NCBI RefSeq assembly: GCF_947500255.1
Contig: NZ_CANMRL010000003.1
Coordinates: forward strand, 186,001 to 250,000
Direction of reading: 5' to 3'
DNA from: an uncultured Psychroserpens sp.
GTDB lineage: Bacteria; Bacteroidota; Bacteroidia; Flavobacteriales; Flavobacteriaceae
DNA length: 64,000 bases
Shown here: in pieces, positions 45,650-53,457 of the stretch
Numbering within the stretch: the stretch's first letter is position 1
How the letters are laid out: each line of letters starts with the position of its first letter
Position numbers and translations under genes: made by a program
The notes under the pieces: generated by a model
Databases searched by the model: none
Seen by the model: the letters and a program-made list of their open reading frames with translations, nothing else
What the model was told of the DNA's origin: nothing

Positions 45650-46735
45650 CTAGTTTGGAAATAAACTTTTATCTAAACCTGGGACAATACGCAATGCATT
45701 TTTATAATACACTTTCTTAAGCACTTCGTCTGGTAAATCTAAACCATACATCGGCCAAAAGGCATGGTATTTTTTATGATATGGAAAGTATTCATCAGCA
45801 CTTTCCAAAACTCTAAAATACGTTGGAAACTCATTGGGTTTCCAACTGTCTTTTCCAAATAGAATTCGGTCTTGATATTTGATAAAAAAAGCCTTTGCGA
45901 AACGTGGTTGTCTACCTAATTCAGCTATAATAGCACCAATACCAACATTCATATTTGGCATCTCATCTAATAATTTACCAAGATGTCCTAAGTCATTAGC
46001 AAACCAACCCATATGTGCATTGATAAATGTCGTGTTAGGATGCGCTTTAAACATATTGTGTTGCTCTTGTATGATTTGTTCCCAAGGTGCTGGGTTATTA
46101 GCATCACGCTTGCGACGTGGATGGGTTTTTAACTCAAGCCATCTCTCATTATCACCATCAAATTCGTCCCAAAATGACTTCGGATCTGCAGCATGAATCA
46201 ACACCGGAACTCCTAATTCTCCGCAGGTTTTCCAGATCGGGTTCAATCTTGGGTCATCAATTGCTAAACGCTTACCATCAACATCCGTATTTCTCAACCC
46301 TAAACTCTTGTAAACTTTGAGTCCGCGTGCGCCATTTTTTACATCTTCGCGCAACTGTGCTACCTTCTCTTCAATCCAACCCTCTGCTCCTGCTCCTTCA
46401 AAATTGATATTACAAAATACAACAAAGCGACCTGGGAAATTCTTGTTAATATTTGCAACCGATTGTATAAGATCATCTCCCGTTCTTCCACTTAAATTAA
46501 CCATGATCTTCATATTTAATGTATCCATGGCAGCAACAACTGGGCTTAAATTTTGAGTAGGCATTTGATATTGATGACCATGAACATCAATAAACGGAAA
46601 CTTTGCTTTTTTAATAATTTTTCCTGGAACAACAAGTGTTGATTTTGGGTTGTAATCTTCAAAAGATATGTCTTGGGAAAAGGATGAATATGCCGCGAAT
46701 AATAAAACGCAGATCAAATAATACTTAGTTTTCAT
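45650..46735 (-). CDS. Secreted amidohydrolase-family protein (TIM barrel)
   Basis: A 361-aa protein with a signal peptide (CVLLFAAYSSFSQ) and a TIM-barrel amidohydrolase core. The metal motif HxH appears in FIDVHGHQYQM; VLIHAADP and NAHMGWFAND carry further His ligands, and FGKDSW the catalytic Asp. This is amidohydrolase_2-like (ACMSD/dihydroorotase superfamily). The substrate is unknown. A periplasmic location is predicted from the leader. Confidence 0.82.
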   Translation of the reverse strand: MKTKYYLICVLLFAAYSSFSQDISFEDYNPKSTLVVPGKIIKKAKFPFIDVHGHQYQMPTQNLSPVVAAMDTLNMKIMVNLSGRTGDDLIQSVANINKNFPGRFVVFCNINFEGAGAEGWIEEKVAQLREDVKNGARGLKVYKSLGLRNTDVDGKRLAIDDPRLNPIWKTCGELGVPVLIHAADPKSFWDEFDGDNERWLELKTHPRRKRDANNPAPWEQIIQEQHNMFKAHPNTTFINAHMGWFANDLGHLGKLLDEMPNMNVGIGAIIAELGRQPRFAKAFFIKYQDRILFGKDSWKPNEFPTYFRVLESADEYFPYHKKYHAFWPMYGLDLPDEVLKKVYYKNALRIVPGLDKSLFPN

Positions 46736-46812
46736 ATGAAGTGTTTTATGCTTTAAAGTTAAACATCACAAGTGATAGAGCTATAGATTTAGCATGTGTT
46801 TAACACAAACTG

Positions 46813-47340
46813 TTAAAACACACGTCCGTAATAATTTAAATCTACAATTTCGCCTTTTGTAGTTCTGTAATCATTCCGAATGACTCCTTCTAATTCAAAA
46901 CCACTTTTTAAAATCACAGCGATGCTACCATTATTTCTGCTACTAGCGCGACACAAAAGCTTAATGAATTTAAACTCTGCAATAATATGCTCAATAACTA
47001 AAGTAGCAGCTTTTGTTGTAATCCCTTGACCTTGATATTCTGCATCTATAAAAAAGCCTAGTTCTGCTTTAGGTACATTCCAATCGATATTTTTCACATC
47101 TACCAGTCCCACAAACAAATTAGTAGTGAGATCAATAACCATGTACGGCAAGTAAGTTTTATTTTGAATACGTTCCTCAATTTCTAAACAATAGGCTTTA
47201 GTATCCTCTAATGTTAAGGTCTTGGCTACTGTTCCTGCAAAAAAATCCTCAAGACGAGCTCTATTTCTATCAATTAAGTTAAAAAACGCTTCACTTTCTG
47301 TAGGTTGCAATAGATTGATTTTAAAGTGATCAAAATTCAT
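46813..47340 (-). CDS. GNAT family N-acetyltransferase
   Basis: A 175-aa protein of the RimJ/RimL-like ribosomal-protein or small-molecule acetyltransferase group: entry INLLQPTESEAFFNLIDRNR, AELGFFIDAEYQGQGITTKA (acetyl-CoA loop Q/R-x-x-G-x-A region), and CRASSRNNGSIAVILKSGFE. The acetyl acceptor cannot be inferred. It follows the S41 gene on the same strand by 3 nt. Confidence 0.85.
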   Translation of the reverse strand: MNFDHFKINLLQPTESEAFFNLIDRNRARLEDFFAGTVAKTLTLEDTKAYCLEIEERIQNKTYLPYMVIDLTTNLFVGLVDVKNIDWNVPKAELGFFIDAEYQGQGITTKAATLVIEHIIAEFKFIKLLCRASSRNNGSIAVILKSGFELEGVIRNDYRTTKGEIVDLNYYGRVF

Positions 47341-47343
47341 TAT

Positions 47344-48351
47344 TTAATTATTATTTATCCAGTTAATAGCTTCTGTTAACGCAGCTTCAGTAGCACTAAA
47401 TTGGTCAGGGCTTAATTGCTCTCCAAATATATTTAAATCTCTGTCTGCAAAATAATGGGTTGTAAGAAGAAGTCTAGCACTATCACTCAAGGTGAATGGT
47501 GTATTAGCAGTTGAGAGCCCACAAGTAAGATCTCCAAATGTTCTAGTATTAGGTCTGCTAATAAAACTAACGGCAATAGCCTCTCCAGAGCTAGCCACAC
47601 CATTGTCAAACAAGACAGCAACTTTTGGGTTTGGATTTACCAATTCGTATGCTGGTTCTAAAGACATTACTACCGTTCCGTCAAGAAATGATGAATTGTT
47701 GTCAAACCCAAATGCGATTTCATTTTGATCTGGATCAACAAAATAACCTGATGTACCATTACCCAAAACAGGTCCAATACCTGTTAGCATAGGCCACATA
47801 TTTCCACCAGTATTTGCTCTTAAATCTACAATCCAAGCTTCTATATTGAGTCCGTCTTGAGATTGAATTTGGGTTCGTATATTTTCCGCAAATGCAATAC
47901 CATCACTGCCTCCAGAACCATTAAAATTAGAGACTTTCACATAACCAATATGACTTGGAACTTCAACATTTTCAAATGCCGTACCTTCACAGATGACACT
48001 GTTTGGGTTCACATATTGTTCATTTGAACCAATATAAAAACTGTGGTTATCACCTAATAACTCAAGAGCCTTTAATATTCCTGGATAGGTATCTTGTATG
48101 GTTTGTGCATTATTTTCTAACTCAGCAAATGCTTCACTTCTTAAATTGTTCCAATCAATTGTGTATTTATTAATCGAGTTATCTTGCATAATATTAATCA
48201 CCTGATTAAGGTAATTTCTTGCAACTACTGATATATTATCAATAGTATCAATTTCGGATGCGGAATCTCCTGCTGATGGAGCAATGTCGCTCTTACTACA
48301 CGAAAAGATAATAAGTATGAATAGTGTGTATATTTTAAATTTTTTTGTCAT
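47344..48351 (-). CDS. S41 family peptidase lipoprotein
   Basis: A 335-aa protein with lipobox FSC18. A helical N-terminal part (about 40-100) precedes the tail-specific protease-like domain: IGYVKVSNFNGSGGSDG, EAWIVDLRANTGGNMWPM and DNGVASSGEA, where S254-S255 lie in the position of the nucleophile. A PDZ domain is not evident. It shares a base with the DinB gene's stop (TAATG) and is 3 nt before GNAT, so the three form a transcript. Outer-membrane-anchored protease of unknown target. Confidence 0.83.
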   Translation of the reverse strand: MTKKFKIYTLFILIIFSCSKSDIAPSAGDSASEIDTIDNISVVARNYLNQVINIMQDNSINKYTIDWNNLRSEAFAELENNAQTIQDTYPGILKALELLGDNHSFYIGSNEQYVNPNSVICEGTAFENVEVPSHIGYVKVSNFNGSGGSDGIAFAENIRTQIQSQDGLNIEAWIVDLRANTGGNMWPMLTGIGPVLGNGTSGYFVDPDQNEIAFGFDNNSSFLDGTVVMSLEPAYELVNPNPKVAVLFDNGVASSGEAIAVSFISRPNTRTFGDLTCGLSTANTPFTLSDSARLLLTTHYFADRDLNIFGEQLSPDQFSATEAALTEAINWINNN

Positions 48352-48797
48352 TATGAATCTAGTAATCGTCTATGATAATTGATTTGCCCTAAATGATAAG
48401 ATAAATGCATTACTAAATGTACTAGAAAGTATTCGGTAGTCATAGTATCTTCAAATACGCGGCGCTTATATTCTTTTTGCAAATCGTTTTCTGTAAGATC
48501 TTTTAAAACTCTTGAAACAACAACAATGGTATCATCTACTTGTTTGATTAAGTCCTCTCGAGGCACATCTTTGAGTGAAAACTCTAAATCACGTTGCCTT
48601 ACATATCCCGAATCACCAATAGTCTCTCCAATAAAATGATTAAGATTTCCAACGATATGCAAACATAGATTTCCAGCAGAATTGGATATGTCTTTGGTTA
48701 CTAACCATAATTTACTTTCATCAGTATAAGCGTTAACTTCTTTTTTTAAGGCCTCTAAATCTCTAGTATATAATTTTATTAATGTATCTGTAAGCAT
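48351..48797 (-). CDS. DinB family protein
   Basis: A 148-aa four-helix bundle with the family's metal-ligand histidines in NLCLHIVGNLNHFI and the C-terminal HLVMHLSYHLGQINYHRRLL (HxxxH region). DinB/YfiT proteins can be thiol-dependent (bacillithiol or similar) enzymes, but the function of this member is unknown. Its TAA overlaps the ATG of the S41 gene by one base, so translation is coupled. Confidence 0.82.
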   Translation of the reverse strand: MLTDTLIKLYTRDLEALKKEVNAYTDESKLWLVTKDISNSAGNLCLHIVGNLNHFIGETIGDSGYVRQRDLEFSLKDVPREDLIKQVDDTIVVVSRVLKDLTENDLQKEYKRRVFEDTMTTEYFLVHLVMHLSYHLGQINYHRRLLDS

Positions 48798-49006
48798 GTT
48801 GAGTTTAATTATAAAATGGTACTATAAAAGTATGCAATAATCTCATATGTATAACTACAATAATTTAGATTGTGTTTTAATTTTTAACCCTTGAATTAGG
48901 TAAGTGTTAAGGTTTTCAAATTAAGAAACTTAACATTCATAGTAGCTAAGAGCTGTTCACAATAATTTTAATATCTTTATAGGTATTAATTCTAATCCTT
49001 ACCAAT

Positions 49007-49570
49007 ATGAAAAAATTACTCGTATTAATAGTATTACTTGTGTTTTGTGCCAATGGATATACGCAAACACCAGAAGAGATGAAAGCGTGGCAAGAACATA
49101 TGACACCAGGAAAATATCATAAGTGGCTGTCTTCTTTTGATGGCGAATGGAATGGTGATGTAAAAATGTGGATGGATCCATCTCAACCACCTGTTGCATC
49201 AAAAATGTCTACAAAAAATGAAATGATTATGAATGGTCTTTACCAAAGATCTACGCATACAGGCGATATGATGGGTATGCCTTTTAAAGGTGAAGGTATG
49301 ATTGGTTATGATAATTCTAAAAAGGAATTTATCAATACTTGGATAGATAATATGGGAAGTGGCATCATGATTATGAAAGGTACTTTAGACGAAACAGGAA
49401 AGGTCTTACTTACCGAAGGCACTATGACCGACCCAATGTCTGGAAAAGATATGGGCATCAAACAAATATTGACGCATATCTCTGAAGATAAACACCATTT
49501 CGAAATGTATATGATTGTAGGTAAAGAGGAAATGAAAACTATGGAAATCACCTACACGCGAAAAAAATAA
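49007..49570 (+). CDS. DUF1579 family secreted protein
   Basis: A 187-aa protein: signal peptide to NGYTQ, then a lipocalin-like beta barrel with the DUF1579 features HMTPGKYHKWLSSFDGEWNG, MDPSQPPVASKMSTKNEMIM and MGMPFKGEGMIGYDNSKKEF. Methionine-rich, as usual for the family. Ligand unknown. A strong terminator follows. The fold is related to the N-terminal part of the fusion protein at 44765-45640. Confidence 0.82.
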   Translation: MKKLLVLIVLLVFCANGYTQTPEEMKAWQEHMTPGKYHKWLSSFDGEWNGDVKMWMDPSQPPVASKMSTKNEMIMNGLYQRSTHTGDMMGMPFKGEGMIGYDNSKKEFINTWIDNMGSGIMIMKGTLDETGKVLLTEGTMTDPMSGKDMGIKQILTHISEDKHHFEMYMIVGKEEMKTMEITYTRKK

Positions 49571-49593
49571 AAACAATTAATATTTAACATAAC

Positions 49594-49623
49594 AAAAACT
49601 CCTAATCTTGGGAGTTTTTTTAT
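49594..49623 (+). terminator. Intrinsic terminator of the DUF1579 gene
   Basis: AAAACTCC / GGAGTTTT around TAATCTTG, with a seven-T tail. Confidence 0.8.
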
Positions 49624-49656
49624 GCAAAAAATAATTAAGAGGAGTTTATGAAATCA

Positions 49657-49690
49657 TTGCCTTTTCATAAAAGTAATCCTAGTATCTTTG
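49657..49690 (+). promoter_or_regulatory. Promoter placing transcription at the exporter's start codon
   Basis: TTG (49657-49659), 23 nt, TATCTTTG (49683-49690) matches the Bacteroidota consensus at its longest allowed spacing. The ATG is at 49695, so predicted transcription begins at or next to the start codon and the mRNA would be leaderless or nearly so. Confidence 0.6.
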
Positions 49691-49694
49691 CGCA

Positions 49695-50900
49695 ATGCAA
49701 AATAAACCAACCTTTAAATTTGAATTTATTGCACTCATGGCATCACTGATGTCTATTGTTGCCTTATCTATTGATGCTTTATTACCTGCATTACCAGAAA
49801 TTGGAAACACATTAAACGTGAGTGATCCAAGCGATAATCAACTATTAATTACAATGATCTTTTTGGGTTTAGGTTTCGGGCAATTGGTGTTTGGTCCTTT
49901 GTCTGATAGCTTCGGAAGAAAACCTATGGTCTATTTTGGATTTGGAGTTTTTGTAATCGCCAGTATTATTTGTGTTACCACAAAAAGTTTAGACATGATG
50001 ATTCTAGGGCGAATTTTACAAGGTATAGGCCTCTCCTCTCCTAGAACTATCGCAATTGCTATGACTAGAGATACTTATAGTGGAGACTTTATGGCTAAGA
50101 TACTATCCATCATTGTTATGTTCTTTATTTTGGTTCCAATTGTTGCACCTACTTTCGGACAATTACTACTCGATTTTTTCAATTGGCAAGCCATCTTTAA
50201 TGCTAACCTTATTATTGGTTTAATCATTGTTCTTTGGTTTTGGAGACGTCAACCAGAGACTTTAGAAAAAACCAAACGAATTAAATTCTCACCTTCCATA
50301 TTTATTTCTGGAACTAAAGAATTTTTACGGTATAAAGAAGCTATTGCTTTTACGCTTGTTTCTGGTTTTATTACGGGATCATTTATGGTATACCTTAGTA
50401 CCTCTCAACAAATATTTCAAGAGCAATACCAACTAGGCGATATATTCCCTTATATTTTTGCAAGTACAGCCTTTTCGGTAGGCTTTGCTACTTTTACCAA
50501 TAGCAGACTTGTAATTAGATTTGGAGCATTTAATATAGCCTATACAGCTACCATTGCTTATGCAGCCATTTCGATTTTGTATGTAGTACTGTTTTATTCT
50601 GGGAACAATCCTAGTGTTGGTGTGCTCATCACCTTTTTCTTATTACAATTTTTTGCTGTAGGGTTTCTCTTCGGAAATTTACGTTCATTGGCTATGGAGC
50701 CTTTAGGACATATCGCAGGTATTGGGGCAGCAATAAACGGATTTGTATCTACTGTGATGGCTGTGCCTATAGCGAACTATATTGGAAGTTTTGTTAAAAC
50801 CTCAGTGCTTCCTTTATTTATCGGGTTTTCCATTTTTGGGCTATTGTCGTTGTTGGTGTTTATGGTGTTGAAGCGGAGACGTTACATGATTAAGGCTTAA
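49695..50900 (+). CDS. Bcr/CflA-type multidrug MFS exporter
   Basis: A 401-aa inner-membrane transporter with twelve hydrophobic segments. The first helix ASLMSIVALSIDALLPALPEI and the loop motif FGPLSDSFGRKPMVYFG (DHA1 motif A, D-x-x-G-R-K/R) place it in the Bcr/CflA (DHA1) drug:H+ antiporters. The specific drug is unknown. Its TAA overlaps the TAA of the convergent gene (TTAA). The start ATG 49695 fits the normal N-terminus; the predicted promoter lies only a few bases upstream. Confidence 0.88.
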   Translation: MQNKPTFKFEFIALMASLMSIVALSIDALLPALPEIGNTLNVSDPSDNQLLITMIFLGLGFGQLVFGPLSDSFGRKPMVYFGFGVFVIASIICVTTKSLDMMILGRILQGIGLSSPRTIAIAMTRDTYSGDFMAKILSIIVMFFILVPIVAPTFGQLLLDFFNWQAIFNANLIIGLIIVLWFWRRQPETLEKTKRIKFSPSIFISGTKEFLRYKEAIAFTLVSGFITGSFMVYLSTSQQIFQEQYQLGDIFPYIFASTAFSVGFATFTNSRLVIRFGAFNIAYTATIAYAAISILYVVLFYSGNNPSVGVLITFFLLQFFAVGFLFGNLRSLAMEPLGHIAGIGAAINGFVSTVMAVPIANYIGSFVKTSVLPLFIGFSIFGLLSLLVFMVLKRRRYMIKA

Positions 50901-52600
50901 TCGTCAATAAACTCCTTTCTTGTAAAACGCGAATCATTAATGATCTTATTGTAAAGCTCTTGTGTTTCTTCTGTAGAGTCCTTTAATATGGTTAAAATAA
51001 AATGCCATTCTATTGGCATTGTTCTAAATTCTTTATTCTGAATTTTCCAATACCAATCGTGAATAAATTCTTTATTAGCATCAAAATCATATGTTACTAA
51101 GGTCTTAATAATAGCATTTCTAGTAAAAGACCCTGTCTCAGGTACAATATCAAATTCAGTTGAAAATAATTGTCTCGCTTTTTGAGTGTCAATTTGAATT
51201 AAGAGATCTGATATAAAATATTTTAATGCCCAAGAAATAAATTCTTGCTGCCAGAAATAGTTAAGAATTTCAAAAGTTCGATCTTTGTTAGGGTGAGATA
51301 ATATTCTTTCATATTGAGTTGCTATCAAAAATCCAATAAGGTATTTATACTCAATTAGATCATCAGTTCTGAGATTATGATTATAATTAATAATTGAATT
51401 TGGACTTAATATTTCAAATAGTTCTTCATCACTTATTTTATCGGCAATATGTGATAACATATGTACTGCACTAACAACTCTCTTATTATAGCCTGGGTCT
51501 AAAGAATTATATCTTCTTACTCCAATAGATGAATCATAAGGGTATTCATTATATTCTTTGTTCTCAAACTCAAGATACACCATCAAACTATCAACAACTT
51601 GATTATATGTATTGTATCTCTCAATTAAACCACTATTATGAACATTAATATCATAATATTCACCTGTAAGAATAAGTATCTCTAAAAATTTTCTTGGTTC
51701 TTTTAATAATTTTTCAAAATCACTGATAACCATATTGCTTGAGTATTTCCAATGCACCAAGAAATTATCTTTACGCAATTTCATCCATTGATTATACTTG
51801 TCAAGTGATTTAAATGTTTTATTATACAGCATTCCATAACATATTAAAGCAAACTCTCGAGATGTAAGAGGTTTCAATTTAGATACTGTTTTTTTATCTT
51901 GTTCATTAACTAAAAATTCTGGTAGTAGTATATCTATACTTTCAAAATTTTCTATTTTTTGTTTTAGTTTATCTTCAATTAATTCTGAGTTCTTGCTATT
52001 TTGAGACAAAAACAACAATGCAAGATTACCAAGATCATTTTCATCTTTAACTAATTTCTTCGCCATATCACTTAGAGCAATTAGTCGTTTTTCATCGTCC
52101 CAATATTGCCATTGTTCATAAACCCATGATGGCAAGACTAACATAGGTCTGGTATTATTTTCTTTTTTTGCTAATAAAATGGTTTGATGAATTCTATTGA
52201 AATAGTCTTCTGGTTCCAATTTTGAGAAGTCAATAAAACTGATATCATCATTAAGTTTTTTCCAGACTCCTTCTATTATAAGTTGTGAAGCATTTTCAGG
52301 GTGAATCGTTTTAGTTCCGTTAGCATCAGCACAGGAATCGAGCAATTCCTTGTTTTTCCCCCAAAGACCAAGATCATTTCTTATACCCATTCCCCAACCT
52401 CTGTGAAAAATTATCAGGTCATAGAATGGTACATTTTTAACATAGTCCCTATCTGCATCACTTAATAAATTATAAATATGGTCAATGGCTTCTAGATAAG
52501 TCCGTGGCTGTTGTACATAATTGCTTCTAGTAATTTTAGTACTGCTAGAATAGGAAAAAGTAACGGATATCAAGAACAAAAAAACAAACTTAAATTTCAT
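50897..52600 (-). CDS. Large secreted protein with DUF6794-like N-terminal domain
   Basis: A 567-aa protein with a signal peptide (KFKFVFLFLISVTFSYS). Residues about 33-117 hold the DUF6794-type motif HRGWGMGIRNDLGLWGKNKE and HPENASQLIIEGVWKKL (RN-x-LGLW and HP-x-x-x-S core), a family that often occurs near immunity-like or contact-related genes in Bacteroidota. The remaining ~440 residues are all-alpha, rich in Asn, Lys and Tyr, with repeated helical pieces and no known domain seen by eye. Codon usage looks more AT-rich than its neighbours, which might indicate recent transfer. Function unknown. Confidence 0.72.
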   Translation of the reverse strand: MKFKFVFLFLISVTFSYSSSTKITRSNYVQQPRTYLEAIDHIYNLLSDADRDYVKNVPFYDLIIFHRGWGMGIRNDLGLWGKNKELLDSCADANGTKTIHPENASQLIIEGVWKKLNDDISFIDFSKLEPEDYFNRIHQTILLAKKENNTRPMLVLPSWVYEQWQYWDDEKRLIALSDMAKKLVKDENDLGNLALLFLSQNSKNSELIEDKLKQKIENFESIDILLPEFLVNEQDKKTVSKLKPLTSREFALICYGMLYNKTFKSLDKYNQWMKLRKDNFLVHWKYSSNMVISDFEKLLKEPRKFLEILILTGEYYDINVHNSGLIERYNTYNQVVDSLMVYLEFENKEYNEYPYDSSIGVRRYNSLDPGYNKRVVSAVHMLSHIADKISDEELFEILSPNSIINYNHNLRTDDLIEYKYLIGFLIATQYERILSHPNKDRTFEILNYFWQQEFISWALKYFISDLLIQIDTQKARQLFSTEFDIVPETGSFTRNAIIKTLVTYDFDANKEFIHDWYWKIQNKEFRTMPIEWHFILTILKDSTEETQELYNKIINDSRFTRKEFIDD

Positions 52601-52653
52601 TGAATAATAGATCTTCTCTAACTTAACGGAAAAGACTTTAGTTTCTTATGAAA

Positions 52654-52809
52654 TTACAATTCCTTTTTATCATTCGCCTTATTTATAATAGACTTTAAAC
52701 GTTTTTTTCTAAGTTCTTTTTCAGCTTTAATCTTGTTGTTTTTTTGAGCTATAAGCTTAGAGTGCTTTGCTTTATTTTTTCCGTTTTTCTGTCCTTTTGG
52801 TTTTGGCAT
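52654..52809 (-). CDS. Small basic protein (51 aa)
   Basis: A 51-residue frame from ATG 52809 to TAA 52654: MPKPKGQKNGKNKAKHSKL, then an alternating Lys/Glu/Ala helix and a Lys-rich end. It is strongly basic, with an N-terminal flexible Lys/Gly part and one amphipathic helix. It lies 21 nt after the DUF2306 gene on the same strand. I recall similar short basic proteins in Bacteroidota, which suggests it is real. Nucleic-acid or ribosome binding is a reasonable guess from charge only. Confidence 0.65.
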   Translation of the reverse strand: MPKPKGQKNGKNKAKHSKLIAQKNNKIKAEKELRKKRLKSIINKANDKKEL

Positions 52810-52830
52810 GATAGTAAATTTAATACGTAA

Positions 52831-53445
52831 TTAAGCGTTGCTCAACCCTAATCGTTTCACAACAAAATATGCTACTATGATATTAGGCACCCAACATAAC
52901 CAAGCTACAATTTTATAGGCGATTAAAAACTCTTGAAATGCCATTGTTAGTAAGGGTAGCCAAATACGTAAGGTGACTGCTGCAAAACAAGCTGCATAAC
53001 TATAGATCATAAATTTTTGATGCTTATTCACCTGTCCTTTTTTAATCGCCATATAACCCAATGTAGTACTATACAGCCAAACAAGACCTAATCCCATGAA
53101 TCCTAACATTGGAACTATACCACCTGTAGCAAAATAAGCGATGTATAAACTAGCCAAACCACTAAACAATACTGAAATGGTATATACTTTACCTATTGCT
53201 CTATGTAATTTCAGGTTTTTAGCTCTTAGTTTTTTACTGAATTGCATCCAACCTATAAGCAAGGCCAATCCACCTAAAAGAATATGCGTATAGAAGCCAA
53301 TATTCCAAAACACATCACTTAATACGACGTCACTTTTAGAACCAAGTAAACCAAATGTACGTTCCATAAGAAAATAGACCAATGGATATAATCCAATAGA
53401 AATACACATAATTGCAAAAATGGTAAATCCTATTCTCTTTGTCAT
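52831..53445 (-). CDS. DUF2306 membrane protein
   Basis: A 204-aa protein with about seven transmembrane segments. GFYTHILLGGLALLIGWMQF and LKLHRAIGKVYTISVLFSG carry the conserved histidines (H at membrane faces, possibly haem- or metal-binding) of DUF2306, a family seen next to respiratory and transport genes but of unknown function. It lies 12 nt after acs in the acetate-related run. Confidence 0.83.
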   Translation of the reverse strand: MTKRIGFTIFAIMCISIGLYPLVYFLMERTFGLLGSKSDVVLSDVFWNIGFYTHILLGGLALLIGWMQFSKKLRAKNLKLHRAIGKVYTISVLFSGLASLYIAYFATGGIVPMLGFMGLGLVWLYSTTLGYMAIKKGQVNKHQKFMIYSYAACFAAVTLRIWLPLLTMAFQEFLIAYKIVAWLCWVPNIIVAYFVVKRLGLSNA

Positions 53446-53457
53446 TTTAGATTATTC

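Noticed and set aside
46117-46556. Two plus-strand frames within the amidohydrolase gene
   Set aside because: Antisense shadows of a conserved minus-strand gene; sequences low in complexity and lacking any domain.
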